Shown here: positions 1 to 7,138 of the stretch, in pieces | How positions within the stretch are numbered: the first letter of the stretch is position 1 | Layout of the letters: every line of letters begins with the position of its first letter | Source of the DNA: an uncultured Eubacteriales bacterium | Lineage (GTDB): Bacteria; Bacillota; Clostridia; Christensenellales; Borkfalkiaceae | Assembly: GCA_900548285.1 (NCBI GenBank) | Contig: URKE01000047.1 | Span: 1-15,330, forward strand | Length of the DNA: 15,330 bases | Reading direction: 5' to 3' | Notes under the pieces: model-generated | The model's input: the letters and a program-made list of their open reading frames with translations, nothing else | What the model was told of the DNA's origin: nothing | The model's database searches: none | Translations under genes and position numbers: made by a program

Positions 1-384
1 AGGTCGTGCCATTGATTTTGCCTGAGCATTCCGTCCCGTTCTTTCCGGTAAGATTTTGCCTCTTTATAATCTATCGTAAACTCCCACACGAGCCTTTTCA
101 TATCGTCGGATTTGTCTGCAAGGTCGAAATTCATATGCCAGCAAAAAATCTTCTGCCTTTTTCGCCGGATCTTCCGGATTTCCGTTCGGCACCATTCCCG
201 CATCCAGCACCCGCCGTTTACTCAGTAAATCGAGTTTTTCTTTCTCTATCTCGCTTTTGAACTCGAAATACGATTCCCGCGTTATTTCGTCTTCCAGCCG
301 CATACGGGTAAGTTTTTTCAGTTTTTCGTCCAGTTTGGCAAGCTGTTCCGTTACACGATCTTTCACCGTTTCGGCTTCGCGATA
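1..384 (-). pseudogene. serine-recombinase-like C-terminal fragment, frameshifted
   Basis: An open frame from 384 to 64 encodes a charged coiled-coil segment (KLDEKLKKLTRMRLEDEIT, followed by YFEFKSEIEKEKLDLLSKR). This resembles the helical region near the C-terminus of large serine recombinases of transposons and conjugative elements. No catalytic or zinc-ribbon part is present. After the residues AEDFLLAYEF the frame runs into a stop at 64-66. The +1 frame continues the family-like helix (FDLADKSDDMKRLVWEFTID) and stays open to the left edge, so a frameshift lies between about 125 and 148, possibly in the A6 run at 143-148. The upstream end is an in-frame TAG at 385-387, where acetyltransferase sequence begins. 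I infer a remnant of an inserted mobile element. The family call rests on pattern only; another coiled-coil protein is possible. Confidence 0.4.
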
Positions 385-727
385 CTATATGCACCTTGTT
401 ATAGCCGATATTTTTTATATAATCAACGACATACTCAATCAGCTGCCGGCTCAATCTGTTACCCCTGTATTCCTCGTCAACAAACACAAAGCCGATATAA
501 GGTGTACAATCCGCATCCGGAATACAGCCCGTTTTTGAAACCGTACAGTAACCGCAGATTTTTTCATTATCTACCGCGACAATAACTCTTTCCCAATCGC
601 TGAATTCATTATGCTCCATAGCACTTGCCAGCGTTTTTCCTGCTCTCCACGAACAGCTTTCTGCATAATTTCGTACTTGAGATTCATCTGATGATGTAAT
701 CGTTCTCAAGTTTATACACTTATTCAC
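380..727 (-). pseudogene. GNAT-family N-acetyltransferase, 3' part lost
   Basis: The first 116 residues read as a GNAT acetyltransferase. Beta strands run through ERVIVAVDNEKICGYCTVS (about 46-64). They are followed by IGFVFVDEEYRGNRLSRQLI (about 78-97), the acetyl-CoA-binding motif A with an R-G-N-R-L variant of the Q/R-x-x-G-x-G/A loop. Homology stops after KVHIVS (residue 116, about position 380), just before the C-terminal motif B helix that a GNAT fold needs. The frame happens to stay open to 218, but those residues are an out-of-frame reading of the recombinase-like fragment. The start is a GTG at 727 with AAGGCAG directly before it, too close for a good ribosome binding site; an in-frame TAA lies upstream. 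Substrate unknown. It is probably unconnected with the sugar operon. Confidence 0.6.
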
Positions 728-882
728 CTGCCTTGCGCAGTTTTATCAATCGGAATTTATCTCCCGGTGACAATCAGTATAGCTCTGCATGGCGAGCCAT
801 CCGCACCGGATAGATTTAATGGGGCTGCATTCAAGAAATAAGCGCCTTCCGAAACTTCGGACGCCCTGTCAAAACCTCTTAA
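728..882. other. intergenic stretch between two gene relics
   Basis: No convincing coding frame was seen on either strand. A small hairpin can be drawn at 842-864: TCCGA and TCGGA arms at 848-852 and 857-861, extended by GCG/CGC with a bulge, and followed on the minus strand by a loose T-rich stretch. It could be a weak terminator for the small gene at 883-1067, but the stem is short and I would not rely on it. Confidence 0.3.
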
Positions 883-1067
883 TCATTCTAAATCTACAAC
901 AATTCTTTCGTCACCAATTACAATGTGAACAAACATGCCGCATTAAGAACATTTTATTACGCCGTCAAGACCTTTTTGCGCCCGTATTAACACCGTTTTG
1001 CAAATCGGACAACAAACAAAAATCCCTTTTTCTGCTTTTTTAAGTATTGTGACTTCTTTATTTCCAT
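883..1067 (-). pseudogene. small double-CxxC zinc-ribbon protein, interrupted
   Basis: Too short and broken to appear as an intact ORF. On the minus strand one frame reads FVCCPICKTVLIRAQKGLD (about 1020-967), then GVIKCS, an in-frame TAA at 943-945, then CGMFVHIVIGDERIVVDLE and a TGA at 883-885. The stop lies inside the second knuckle, between Cys 3 and Cys 4 of a CxxC-x(n)-CxxC zinc ribbon resembling small Com-like or rubredoxin-like proteins. The only nearby ATG (1067) is in another frame (MEIKKSQYLKKQKKG), so a frameshift in the A-rich run around 1021-1046 would also be needed. It follows malQ by about 30 bases. Two lesions in a 60-codon gene suggest a pseudogene or poor sequence. Function unknown. 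Confidence 0.45.
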
Positions 1068-1097
1068 AAATATGCTCTCATATAAATTGTAATTGAA

Positions 1098-2606
1098 TTA
1101 CGGACTTCTTTCGCAAGATTTTACCAATTCACAAAAATTAAATAAATCTTGTCTGTTCGGTATGCGTTGCAACTTAAATTGCCAGTTCCCCTCGCTTGTG
1201 GACGGCATATTCATTCGCGCACGGCTTCCAAGCAGTAAAATGTCCTGTATCGGTATTACGGCAAGATACGCCAAACTGCGCATTGTTAACAACATTATCG
1301 CTTTTGCCATTTCTATTTTATTTTCAAGAAAACATTGAACATTTTCCTCTTTTAGCGTCTTCTCTAAACTCTCCTTGAAAATTTTATATTCGCCGTCTTT
1401 CAGCTTGCTGATATAACCCAATAACGTATCGTTATCGTGCGTACCTGTATAGCAGACGGAATTTTCCTTGATATTTTTCGGCAAATACGGATTTTTCTTA
1501 TTCCCGTCAAACGCAAATTCCATAACTTTCATACCCGGATAGCCGGTTTCGTCCATAAGACGATAAACGCCTTTATCGAGAGAACCGAGATCTTCCGCTA
1601 TGATATTCAGCTTTCCTAAAAGACTTTCCGCCGTGCGGAATAATTCATACTTCGGGCCGTGTTTCCATTTCCCCTTGACGGCTGTCGTTTCCCCCGCATC
1701 GATTTCATAATACCTGTCAAGACCGCGGAAATGATCGACTCTCACTACGTCGTATAATTCAAACGCTTGACGGAATCGTTCCACCCACCATTTATAATTA
1801 TCTTTTTTATGAACAGCCCAATGATAAACGGGATTCCCCCATAGCTGTCCCGTTGCGGAAAAATAGTCGGGCGGAACTCCCGCTACCTTTTTCAAACTGC
1901 GGTCTGTATTTAATTTGAACAGCTTTGGATTCAGCCATACGTCCGCGCTGTCGTAAGCGACGTACAGCGGTATATCGCCGATGATTGAAACGCCTTTCTC
2001 GTTTGCGTACCGTTTCAGCGTATTCCATTGTTTGGAAAACTCATATTGCAAGAACAGCCAAAATAAATATTCTTTTTGATTTTCGGCTTTGAACTTCCGT
2101 AAACTCCGCTTTTTGGCGAATTTATATTCGTCCGGCCATCGATCAAAGGATACCCCGCCGAACTTCTCCTTGATTGCCATAAATAAAGCGTAGCCGTCAA
2201 ATATTCCATTCTCGACAAAAGATACAAAGTCGGCGTTTTGTATATCAAATCGCTCGTAAGCCTTCCGAAGAACGCCATATTTGTTTTGGTATAAAAAAGC
2301 ATAGTCGATTTTCGATTTTGTATTACGGCAGACGGATAACTCTGATTTTTTCAGCAAACCTTCTTTTACCAAAATGTCAAAATCAATAAAATACGGATTG
2401 CCCGATCCGCTGTATGCGGACTGATACGGAGAATCCCCGTAGCTTGTCTGAACGAGCGGAAGAACCTGCCAACAACTTATTCCGCAATCAGCCAACAAAT
2501 CAATCCACTCGTAAGCTGATTTTCCCAGCGTTCCGATTCCGTACTTGTTCGGCAACGAAGATATGTGCAATAAGATACCCGCCGAGCGTTTTTTATATTT
2601 TATCAT
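1098..2606 (-). CDS. malQ: 4-alpha-glucanotransferase (amylomaltase, GH77)
   Basis: Cytoplasmic GH77 disproportionating enzyme. It moves 4-alpha-glucan units between malto-oligosaccharides, releasing glucose and lengthening acceptors so that the phosphorylase can act on them. The N-terminus shows the family motif RSAGILLHISSLPNKYGIG (residues 7-25), then YGDSPYQS (56-63). The catalytic nucleophile is Asp291 in VVRVDHFRG, the acid/base is Glu338 in IIAEDLG, and the third carboxylate is Asp391 in TGTHDND. The length of 502 residues is normal. I chose the ATG at 2606 because AGGAGG (2611-2616) lies 4 nt upstream. The ATG at 2609 is only 1 nt from it, and a GTG at 2630 lies upstream of the ribosome binding site. 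It is the last intact gene of the operon, separated from glgP by a terminator-like hairpin. Confidence 0.96.
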   Translation of the reverse strand: MIKYKKRSAGILLHISSLPNKYGIGTLGKSAYEWIDLLADCGISCWQVLPLVQTSYGDSPYQSAYSGSGNPYFIDFDILVKEGLLKKSELSVCRNTKSKIDYAFLYQNKYGVLRKAYERFDIQNADFVSFVENGIFDGYALFMAIKEKFGGVSFDRWPDEYKFAKKRSLRKFKAENQKEYLFWLFLQYEFSKQWNTLKRYANEKGVSIIGDIPLYVAYDSADVWLNPKLFKLNTDRSLKKVAGVPPDYFSATGQLWGNPVYHWAVHKKDNYKWWVERFRQAFELYDVVRVDHFRGLDRYYEIDAGETTAVKGKWKHGPKYELFRTAESLLGKLNIIAEDLGSLDKGVYRLMDETGYPGMKVMEFAFDGNKKNPYLPKNIKENSVCYTGTHDNDTLLGYISKLKDGEYKIFKESLEKTLKEENVQCFLENKIEMAKAIMLLTMRSLAYLAVIPIQDILLLGSRARMNMPSTSEGNWQFKLQRIPNRQDLFNFCELVKSCERSP

Positions 2607-2610
2607 CATT

Positions 2611-2616
2611 CCTCCT
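2611..2616 (-). promoter_or_regulatory. malQ ribosome binding site AGGAGG
   Basis: A perfect AGGAGG on the minus strand decides the malQ start among three in-frame candidates. It begins four bases beyond the foot of the upstream hairpin (2621-2656), so hairpin folding could influence ribosome access. Confidence 0.85.
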
Positions 2617-2620
2617 AAAC

Positions 2621-2656
2621 AAAAAGACACAAAGCGAAACGGCTTTGCGTCTTTTT
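2621..2656 (-). terminator. terminator-like hairpin between glgP and malQ
   Basis: The arms AAAAAGAC (2621-2628) and GTCTTTTT (2649-2656) pair over 8 bp. After one A/C mismatch, CAAAGC (2630-2635) and GCTTTG (2642-2647) pair over 6 bp around a 6-base loop. On the minus strand it begins 3 bases after the glgP stop, and the descending arm runs into TTTTTGTTT. It has the form of a Rho-independent terminator and works on either strand. Because malQ follows on the same strand with no promoter seen in between, partial read-through is likely. Confidence 0.75.
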
Positions 2657-2659
2657 ACG

Positions 2660-4909
2660 TTAATAAGATAAACTCCAAATTTTCTTCGCATACTCACGAA
2701 TAGAACGATCAGAAGAAAAATAAAATGAGTTCGCTGTATTGTTGAACTGTTTGTTCGCAAAACCTATCCTATTTTTATAATCATGATTTACCTGTAATAT
2801 GGCTTGATAATACTCCTCCAAATCTCTGAATATAAAGTAGTGATCGGGTTTATGCCAGCTTGTTCCCACCGTCAACGAACGATATAATTCATCAAAACAC
2901 CCCTTTCCGTCATCTGAAAACGTTCCGTCCGTCAACGTATGCACAATTTTTTTCCAGTCCGCATGTTCTTTCAGATAGGCGTTCGGATTGTAACCGCCCT
3001 CGCGAAGTTTTTCTATCTCGTCCACGCGCGCACCGAATATATAATTATTCTCCTCGCCCGCTTTTTCGACGATTTCGATATTCGCTCCGTCCATCGTGCC
3101 AAGCGTGACCGCGCCGTTCATCATAAACTTCATATTGCCCGTACCGCTTGCCTCCAAGCCCGCCGTCGAAACCTGTAACGAAACGTCGGCTGCCGCTACG
3201 ATTTTCTCCGCATACGAAACGTTATATTCAGTCACGAATACGCCCATAAGCAGACTGTTCGTTTCGGGATCGGCATTTATCAGCTTTATGATTTCGTTTA
3301 TGTATTTGATAATACCTTTGGCTCGAAAATAGGACGGTGCGCTTTTTGCTCCGAACAGGAATACCGAAGGCGTAAAATCCTTGATCTTTCCATTCTTCAA
3401 ATCATAATACAACCGTAACAACGCAAACGCCGTCATAAGTTGTCGTTTATATTCGTGTAAACGCTTGACTTGCGCGAACAATATTCGGTTCCCGCCGATT
3501 TTTACGCCTTCCGTTTGCTCAACGTATCGGAAAAGCTGCGCTTTCTTCTCTTCCTTAACCTGAATAAAGTCCGAAAGCGTTTCCGTATCGGCATGCTCGT
3601 TCAGATTGCCCAATTCTTCAAACCGTTCCCGCCAATCCTGTCCGATTTTTCTGTCAAGCAAAGACGACAGTTCGGGATTTGCAAGTTGCAACCACCGCCT
3701 TTGCGTCACGCCGTTTGTAACGTTCGTAAACTTTTCCGGATGATGCGAATATTCCGCCGCGAACAAATCCCTTTTTATAATTTCCGAGTGAATTTCGGCA
3801 ACTCCGTTTATTTTATTTGCAACGAACACCGCTGTGTTCGCCATAGAGATAGCGCGGCGGGAATGTACATAAATCGATGTAGCGGCGCTCTCCTGCGACG
3901 TGTAGCCTTCTTTTCTGTGACGATAGCGGGCGGAAGTATTGATGGACAGCAATATTTCCGTTATTTCAGGCAATATCTTTTTCAACAACCGAACGTCCCA
4001 ATGCTCTAATGCTTCGGGCAGTATCGTATGATTCGTATAATTGAACACTTGTTTTGCCGTCTTCAGCGCCGCTCGATACGTCAATCCTTTCTCTTGCAAT
4101 ACGCGAATCAGTTCGGGAATGGCAAATACCGGATGCGTATCGTTGAGCTGTATGCTGTTTTCCGAAGCAAACTGCCGGTAATCGTTTCCGTGCCGTTTTT
4201 CGTATTCGCGGATTATGTCGCCGACGGCTGCCGCCGAAAGAAAATATTCCTGCCGAATCCGTAACAACTTTCCTTCTTCCGTATCGTCGGGCGGATACAA
4301 AACACCGCTTATTTTTTCAGCGTTTTCGTTTCCTTCCGCCTGATACAAACGCAAAACATTGACTCGTTTTCCGATAATCGGCATATCGTAAGGAACCGCC
4401 TCTACTTCCATATCCGCAAAACGGATTGTCTGTTTTTCCTGCTCTTTCCGTATGCTCCACGGATCCCCGAATCTCTGCCAATCGTCCGGAAGTTCCTTCT
4501 GATACCCGTTCTCAAACTTCTGACGGAACAGACCGTATCTGTAACGGATTCCGTACCCGTACAGCGGAATACCGACCGCTGCGCCCGAATCCATATAGCA
4601 AGCCGCAAGTCTGCCCAAACCGCCGTTGCCGAGCGCCGCGTCCTCAATCTCTTCAAAAACGGTAATATCTATCCCTTTTTCTTTGAGAATACCCGCCGTT
4701 TCTTTCAAAACGCCGAGTTCCAGCAGATTGTTATAAAATACTCTGCCGATTAAAAACTCAATCGAAAGATACTGCGCACATCGTTTCGGTTTCTCGTCCG
4801 CCCGGATATAACTCATTGCGAGCATAGAGATCTCATTGTATAGTTGAGAAACGCTTTTCTCTCCGGTATTCAACCTTTTGAGCGCGTCTATATAATTTTG
4901 TTTCTCCAT
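2660..4909 (-). CDS. glgP: maltodextrin / glycogen phosphorylase (GT35)
   Basis: PLP-dependent phosphorylase. It removes terminal glucose from maltodextrin or glycogen with phosphate, giving glucose-1-phosphate in the cytoplasm. Seen in the 749-residue sequence: AALGNGGLGRLAACYMDS (about 90-108), the active-site stretch EYFLSAAAVGDIIREY, IQLNDTHPVFAIPELIR, the motif EKFTNVTNGVTQRRWL, VKRLHEYKRQL, and the PLP signature EASGTGNMKFMMNGA with Schiff-base Lys594. The length is slightly below E. coli MalP (about 800), consistent with compact bacterial forms lacking the regulatory N-terminal extension of animal enzymes. The ATG at 4909 follows the malG stop by 2 bases, and its AAAGGAG lies inside the last codons of malG, so the two are translated from one message. 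Position in the operon favours imported maltodextrin over stored glycogen as substrate. Confidence 0.96.
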   Translation of the reverse strand: MEKQNYIDALKRLNTGEKSVSQLYNEISMLAMSYIRADEKPKRCAQYLSIEFLIGRVFYNNLLELGVLKETAGILKEKGIDITVFEEIEDAALGNGGLGRLAACYMDSGAAVGIPLYGYGIRYRYGLFRQKFENGYQKELPDDWQRFGDPWSIRKEQEKQTIRFADMEVEAVPYDMPIIGKRVNVLRLYQAEGNENAEKISGVLYPPDDTEEGKLLRIRQEYFLSAAAVGDIIREYEKRHGNDYRQFASENSIQLNDTHPVFAIPELIRVLQEKGLTYRAALKTAKQVFNYTNHTILPEALEHWDVRLLKKILPEITEILLSINTSARYRHRKEGYTSQESAATSIYVHSRRAISMANTAVFVANKINGVAEIHSEIIKRDLFAAEYSHHPEKFTNVTNGVTQRRWLQLANPELSSLLDRKIGQDWRERFEELGNLNEHADTETLSDFIQVKEEKKAQLFRYVEQTEGVKIGGNRILFAQVKRLHEYKRQLMTAFALLRLYYDLKNGKIKDFTPSVFLFGAKSAPSYFRAKGIIKYINEIIKLINADPETNSLLMGVFVTEYNVSYAEKIVAAADVSLQVSTAGLEASGTGNMKFMMNGAVTLGTMDGANIEIVEKAGEENNYIFGARVDEIEKLREGGYNPNAYLKEHADWKKIVHTLTDGTFSDDGKGCFDELYRSLTVGTSWHKPDHYFIFRDLEEYYQAILQVNHDYKNRIGFANKQFNNTANSFYFSSDRSIREYAKKIWSLSY

Positions 4910-4911
4910 TG

Positions 4912-5769
4912 TTACTCCTTTACTGCGCCTGCTGCACCGCCTTGAATCAGATATTTGGAGAGCGCAATATACAATGCAACAATCGGGACTGCGATAAATA
5001 CAGAACCGGCGGCAAATATCGAAAATTTACTCTCATCCAACCAATTCAAACCTATTGCAACGGTCCATTGTGATTTATCCGGTAACAAAAGTTTCGGCAG
5101 CATAAAGTCACTCCACGGCCAAACAAAAGCCGTCAATGCCGTATATACGATCATTGGTTTCGATAAAGGCAATGTAATCGAAACAAATACCCGTAAATCC
5201 GTTGCTCCGTCTAACGTTGCAGCGTCGTATATGGTACTCGGAATAGTATCAAAAAAACCTTTTTGAACCAAGAATCCCATTGTTGCACCGCTACTATACA
5301 ACAATATCAATCCCCAAAGATTATTGATTAAATCAAATTGCGTCATAATGACGAATAAGGCAGTCATATTCATAAAGTTCGGGAAAATATTTAGTAACAG
5401 TGTTACCTTCATCATTTGTTTACGACTCTTAAACCGATAACGCGACATCGTATAAGAAACCGCAAGTACAAGAACCGTAGAGATTACACAACTTATTCCT
5501 GCGACAAAAAGAGTATTCCCAAACCACGTCATATAGTCGTGCTCTACTTTTTCGGTAAATAAGGTCTTAAAGGTAACAAAACTATATGATTCCGGGAAAA
5601 ACCCGTCTAATGTCAACAACGAACCATTCGCATTAAATGACGATAGAATAAGCCAAATACAAGGAAAGGCAAATATAAAACTGATAAGCAAGACTATCGC
5701 ATACACTATAACTGTCTTCATGGTCGTTGCAGGTCTTATCTTCAATTTTTTAGAGATTACTTTTTCCAT
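4912..5769 (-). CDS. malG: maltodextrin ABC transporter permease, MalG type
   Basis: Inner-membrane permease of a carbohydrate (CUT1) importer, 285 residues, with the six hydrophobic segments expected: about 19-44, 84-106, 124-145, 150-168, 205-222 and 250-272. The cytoplasmic EAA loop, which contacts the ATPase, is at about 180-201 (TIYDAATLDGATDLRVFVSI). The early YAIVLLISFIFAFPCIWLIL and the C-terminal LSKYLIQGGAAGAVKE are typical of MalG. Its ATG overlaps the malF stop codon (TAATG at 5767-5771), and GGAGG lies 13 bases upstream inside malF, which suggests translational coupling and a fixed 1:1 ratio. No ATPase gene is present in the operon. In many Firmicutes a shared MsmK/MalK encoded elsewhere serves such importers. 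Maltodextrin specificity is inferred from the neighbours. Confidence 0.93.
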   Translation of the reverse strand: MEKVISKKLKIRPATTMKTVIVYAIVLLISFIFAFPCIWLILSSFNANGSLLTLDGFFPESYSFVTFKTLFTEKVEHDYMTWFGNTLFVAGISCVISTVLVLAVSYTMSRYRFKSRKQMMKVTLLLNIFPNFMNMTALFVIMTQFDLINNLWGLILLYSSGATMGFLVQKGFFDTIPSTIYDAATLDGATDLRVFVSITLPLSKPMIVYTALTAFVWPWSDFMLPKLLLPDKSQWTVAIGLNWLDESKFSIFAAGSVFIAVPIVALYIALSKYLIQGGAAGAVKE

Positions 5770-7124
5770 TATTTATATGTATCCTCCTTCTTATATGCAG
5801 GCGAACTTACATACACAATCAATGAAAATATTGCCATAAACGCAAACAAAATCAAACTAAGCGCCGAGCCGAGAGAGTATAACTTCTTATCGACCGTTAA
5901 ATTAAACATCCAGTTGATCAATAAGTCCGTATTATTTGCGTTAAAATAGTTTGCAGTATCATAAGTGATTTCAGGTCGTAAAAAATAGAAGATACTGAAG
6001 TTATTGAAGTTACTGATAAATGAATTCAGTAAGACCGGCGTGGTTGCGAATAGTACAAACGGCAACGTCAGATACAGAAACTGTTTCCAGCCGTTCGCTC
6101 CGTCCAAAGTAGCAGCCTCATACATATCTTGATTGACGTTTGATAAAATGCCTGTTGCCAAAAACATTATCGACGGAATACTGATCCATGCGCAAGAAAA
6201 GAAACCGAGAAGTCTTAAAGACCATTTAGAGTCAAAACCTATAAATGTAAAACTTTCCGATACCCAGCCCCAATCGCGCAATAAAGCTAAAATCGGACCG
6301 CTGTCGCTAAACAGAAACCGGAATCCCGTCAATGTAATGAATCCGGGAATCGCATAGGCGAGCATCGGAAAGATTCTCCAAAACCGTTTCCATTTTAAGC
6401 ATTTGGAATTATATAAAATAGCAAGACCTAAACCGCCAAAATAATTTATAAAGGTCGATCCGATCGCCCATATAAAGTTCCAACCGAGTATTTTTAAAAT
6501 TGTCGTGGCATATTCACTTACGGTAAAAATCATACTGAAGTTTGAAAAGCCTATCCAATCTACCAATTTAGGGGGGACAATTTCTCCGCCATAATTCGTA
6601 AATGCCACTAATCCCGTAAAGAAAATAGGCATTATATTAAAAATACAAACAAATATCAAGGGAATTGTCAGTGTAAGAAAATAAAATTTCCCGTTAATTA
6701 AAGCAGAACAACTCTCTGCAAAGTTTTTTACGGGATGCCCCTTTTTAATTTCTTGCGTCGTAAATATAACGTCTTTAATATTCGCATAGTAAGCAAATCC
6801 AAAAAGAACACACAAAAACAGAGTGGTAATTCCCCAAGCAAGCATTTTTACGGAATTGTCACCTTGTATTCCCATGATAGGAATACCCTCGTTGGTACCG
6901 AGCGTAAATATTCCTATTATATTGCTGACACCCGAAAAGGCTAAAAACAATATAAAACCGATTTCTAAAAGAATTAAGAGTATTCCTTTTGTAAATTGCT
7001 TACAGAATAATTGCCCTACTCCCATAAAAATACAGCTCAACTTAACTTGATAAGGTGAAAATTTCCCTTCGTTCTTTGGATTCAGATTGTTGTTGGCGAT
7101 AATTTTATTTTCTTCCACAATCAT
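5769..7124 (-). CDS. malF: maltodextrin ABC transporter permease, MalF type
   Basis: The 451-residue partner permease. It has an N-terminal extension (residues 1-140) with about three hydrophobic segments (32-64, 66-73, 94-115) carrying FMGVGQLFCKQFTKGILLI. This is a small module also seen in front of MalF-type permeases of other Firmicutes, followed by the core permease from about 148. The EAA loop is at about 334-355 (DMYEAATLDGANGWKQFLYL). The last membrane segment ends near 440. The ATG at 7124 is preceded by a G-rich site (AAGGGGGGAT), with malE ending 14 bases upstream. The role of the extra N-terminal helices is unclear. They replace the P2 periplasmic loop of E. coli MalF, which fits a cell without an outer membrane. 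Together with MalG it forms the translocation channel. Confidence 0.92.
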   Translation of the reverse strand: MIVEENKIIANNNLNPKNEGKFSPYQVKLSCIFMGVGQLFCKQFTKGILLILLEIGFILFLAFSGVSNIIGIFTLGTNEGIPIMGIQGDNSVKMLAWGITTLFLCVLFGFAYYANIKDVIFTTQEIKKGHPVKNFAESCSALINGKFYFLTLTIPLIFVCIFNIMPIFFTGLVAFTNYGGEIVPPKLVDWIGFSNFSMIFTVSEYATTILKILGWNFIWAIGSTFINYFGGLGLAILYNSKCLKWKRFWRIFPMLAYAIPGFITLTGFRFLFSDSGPILALLRDWGWVSESFTFIGFDSKWSLRLLGFFSCAWISIPSIMFLATGILSNVNQDMYEAATLDGANGWKQFLYLTLPFVLFATTPVLLNSFISNFNNFSIFYFLRPEITYDTANYFNANNTDLLINWMFNLTVDKKLYSLGSALSLILFAFMAIFSLIVYVSSPAYKKEDTYK

Positions 7125-7138
7125 ATCCCCCCTTTTTT

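Noticed and set aside
943..945. TAA in the zinc-ribbon frame read as a sense codon (code change)
   Set aside because: TAA is the normal stop of several intact genes here (glgP, malF, malE, the GH13 hydrolase), so it is not reassigned.
1088..1100. Small palindrome GTAATTGAATTAC at the malQ stop as a terminator
   Set aside because: Only 5 AT-rich base pairs and no clear T run; too weak to call.
2628..2630. GTG at 2630 as start of malQ
   Set aside because: It lies inside the terminator-like hairpin and upstream of the AGGAGG that fits the ATG at 2606.
3470..4009. 179-codon open frame on the plus strand
   Set aside because: Antisense shadow of glgP, whose frame has full-length family motifs throughout this stretch.
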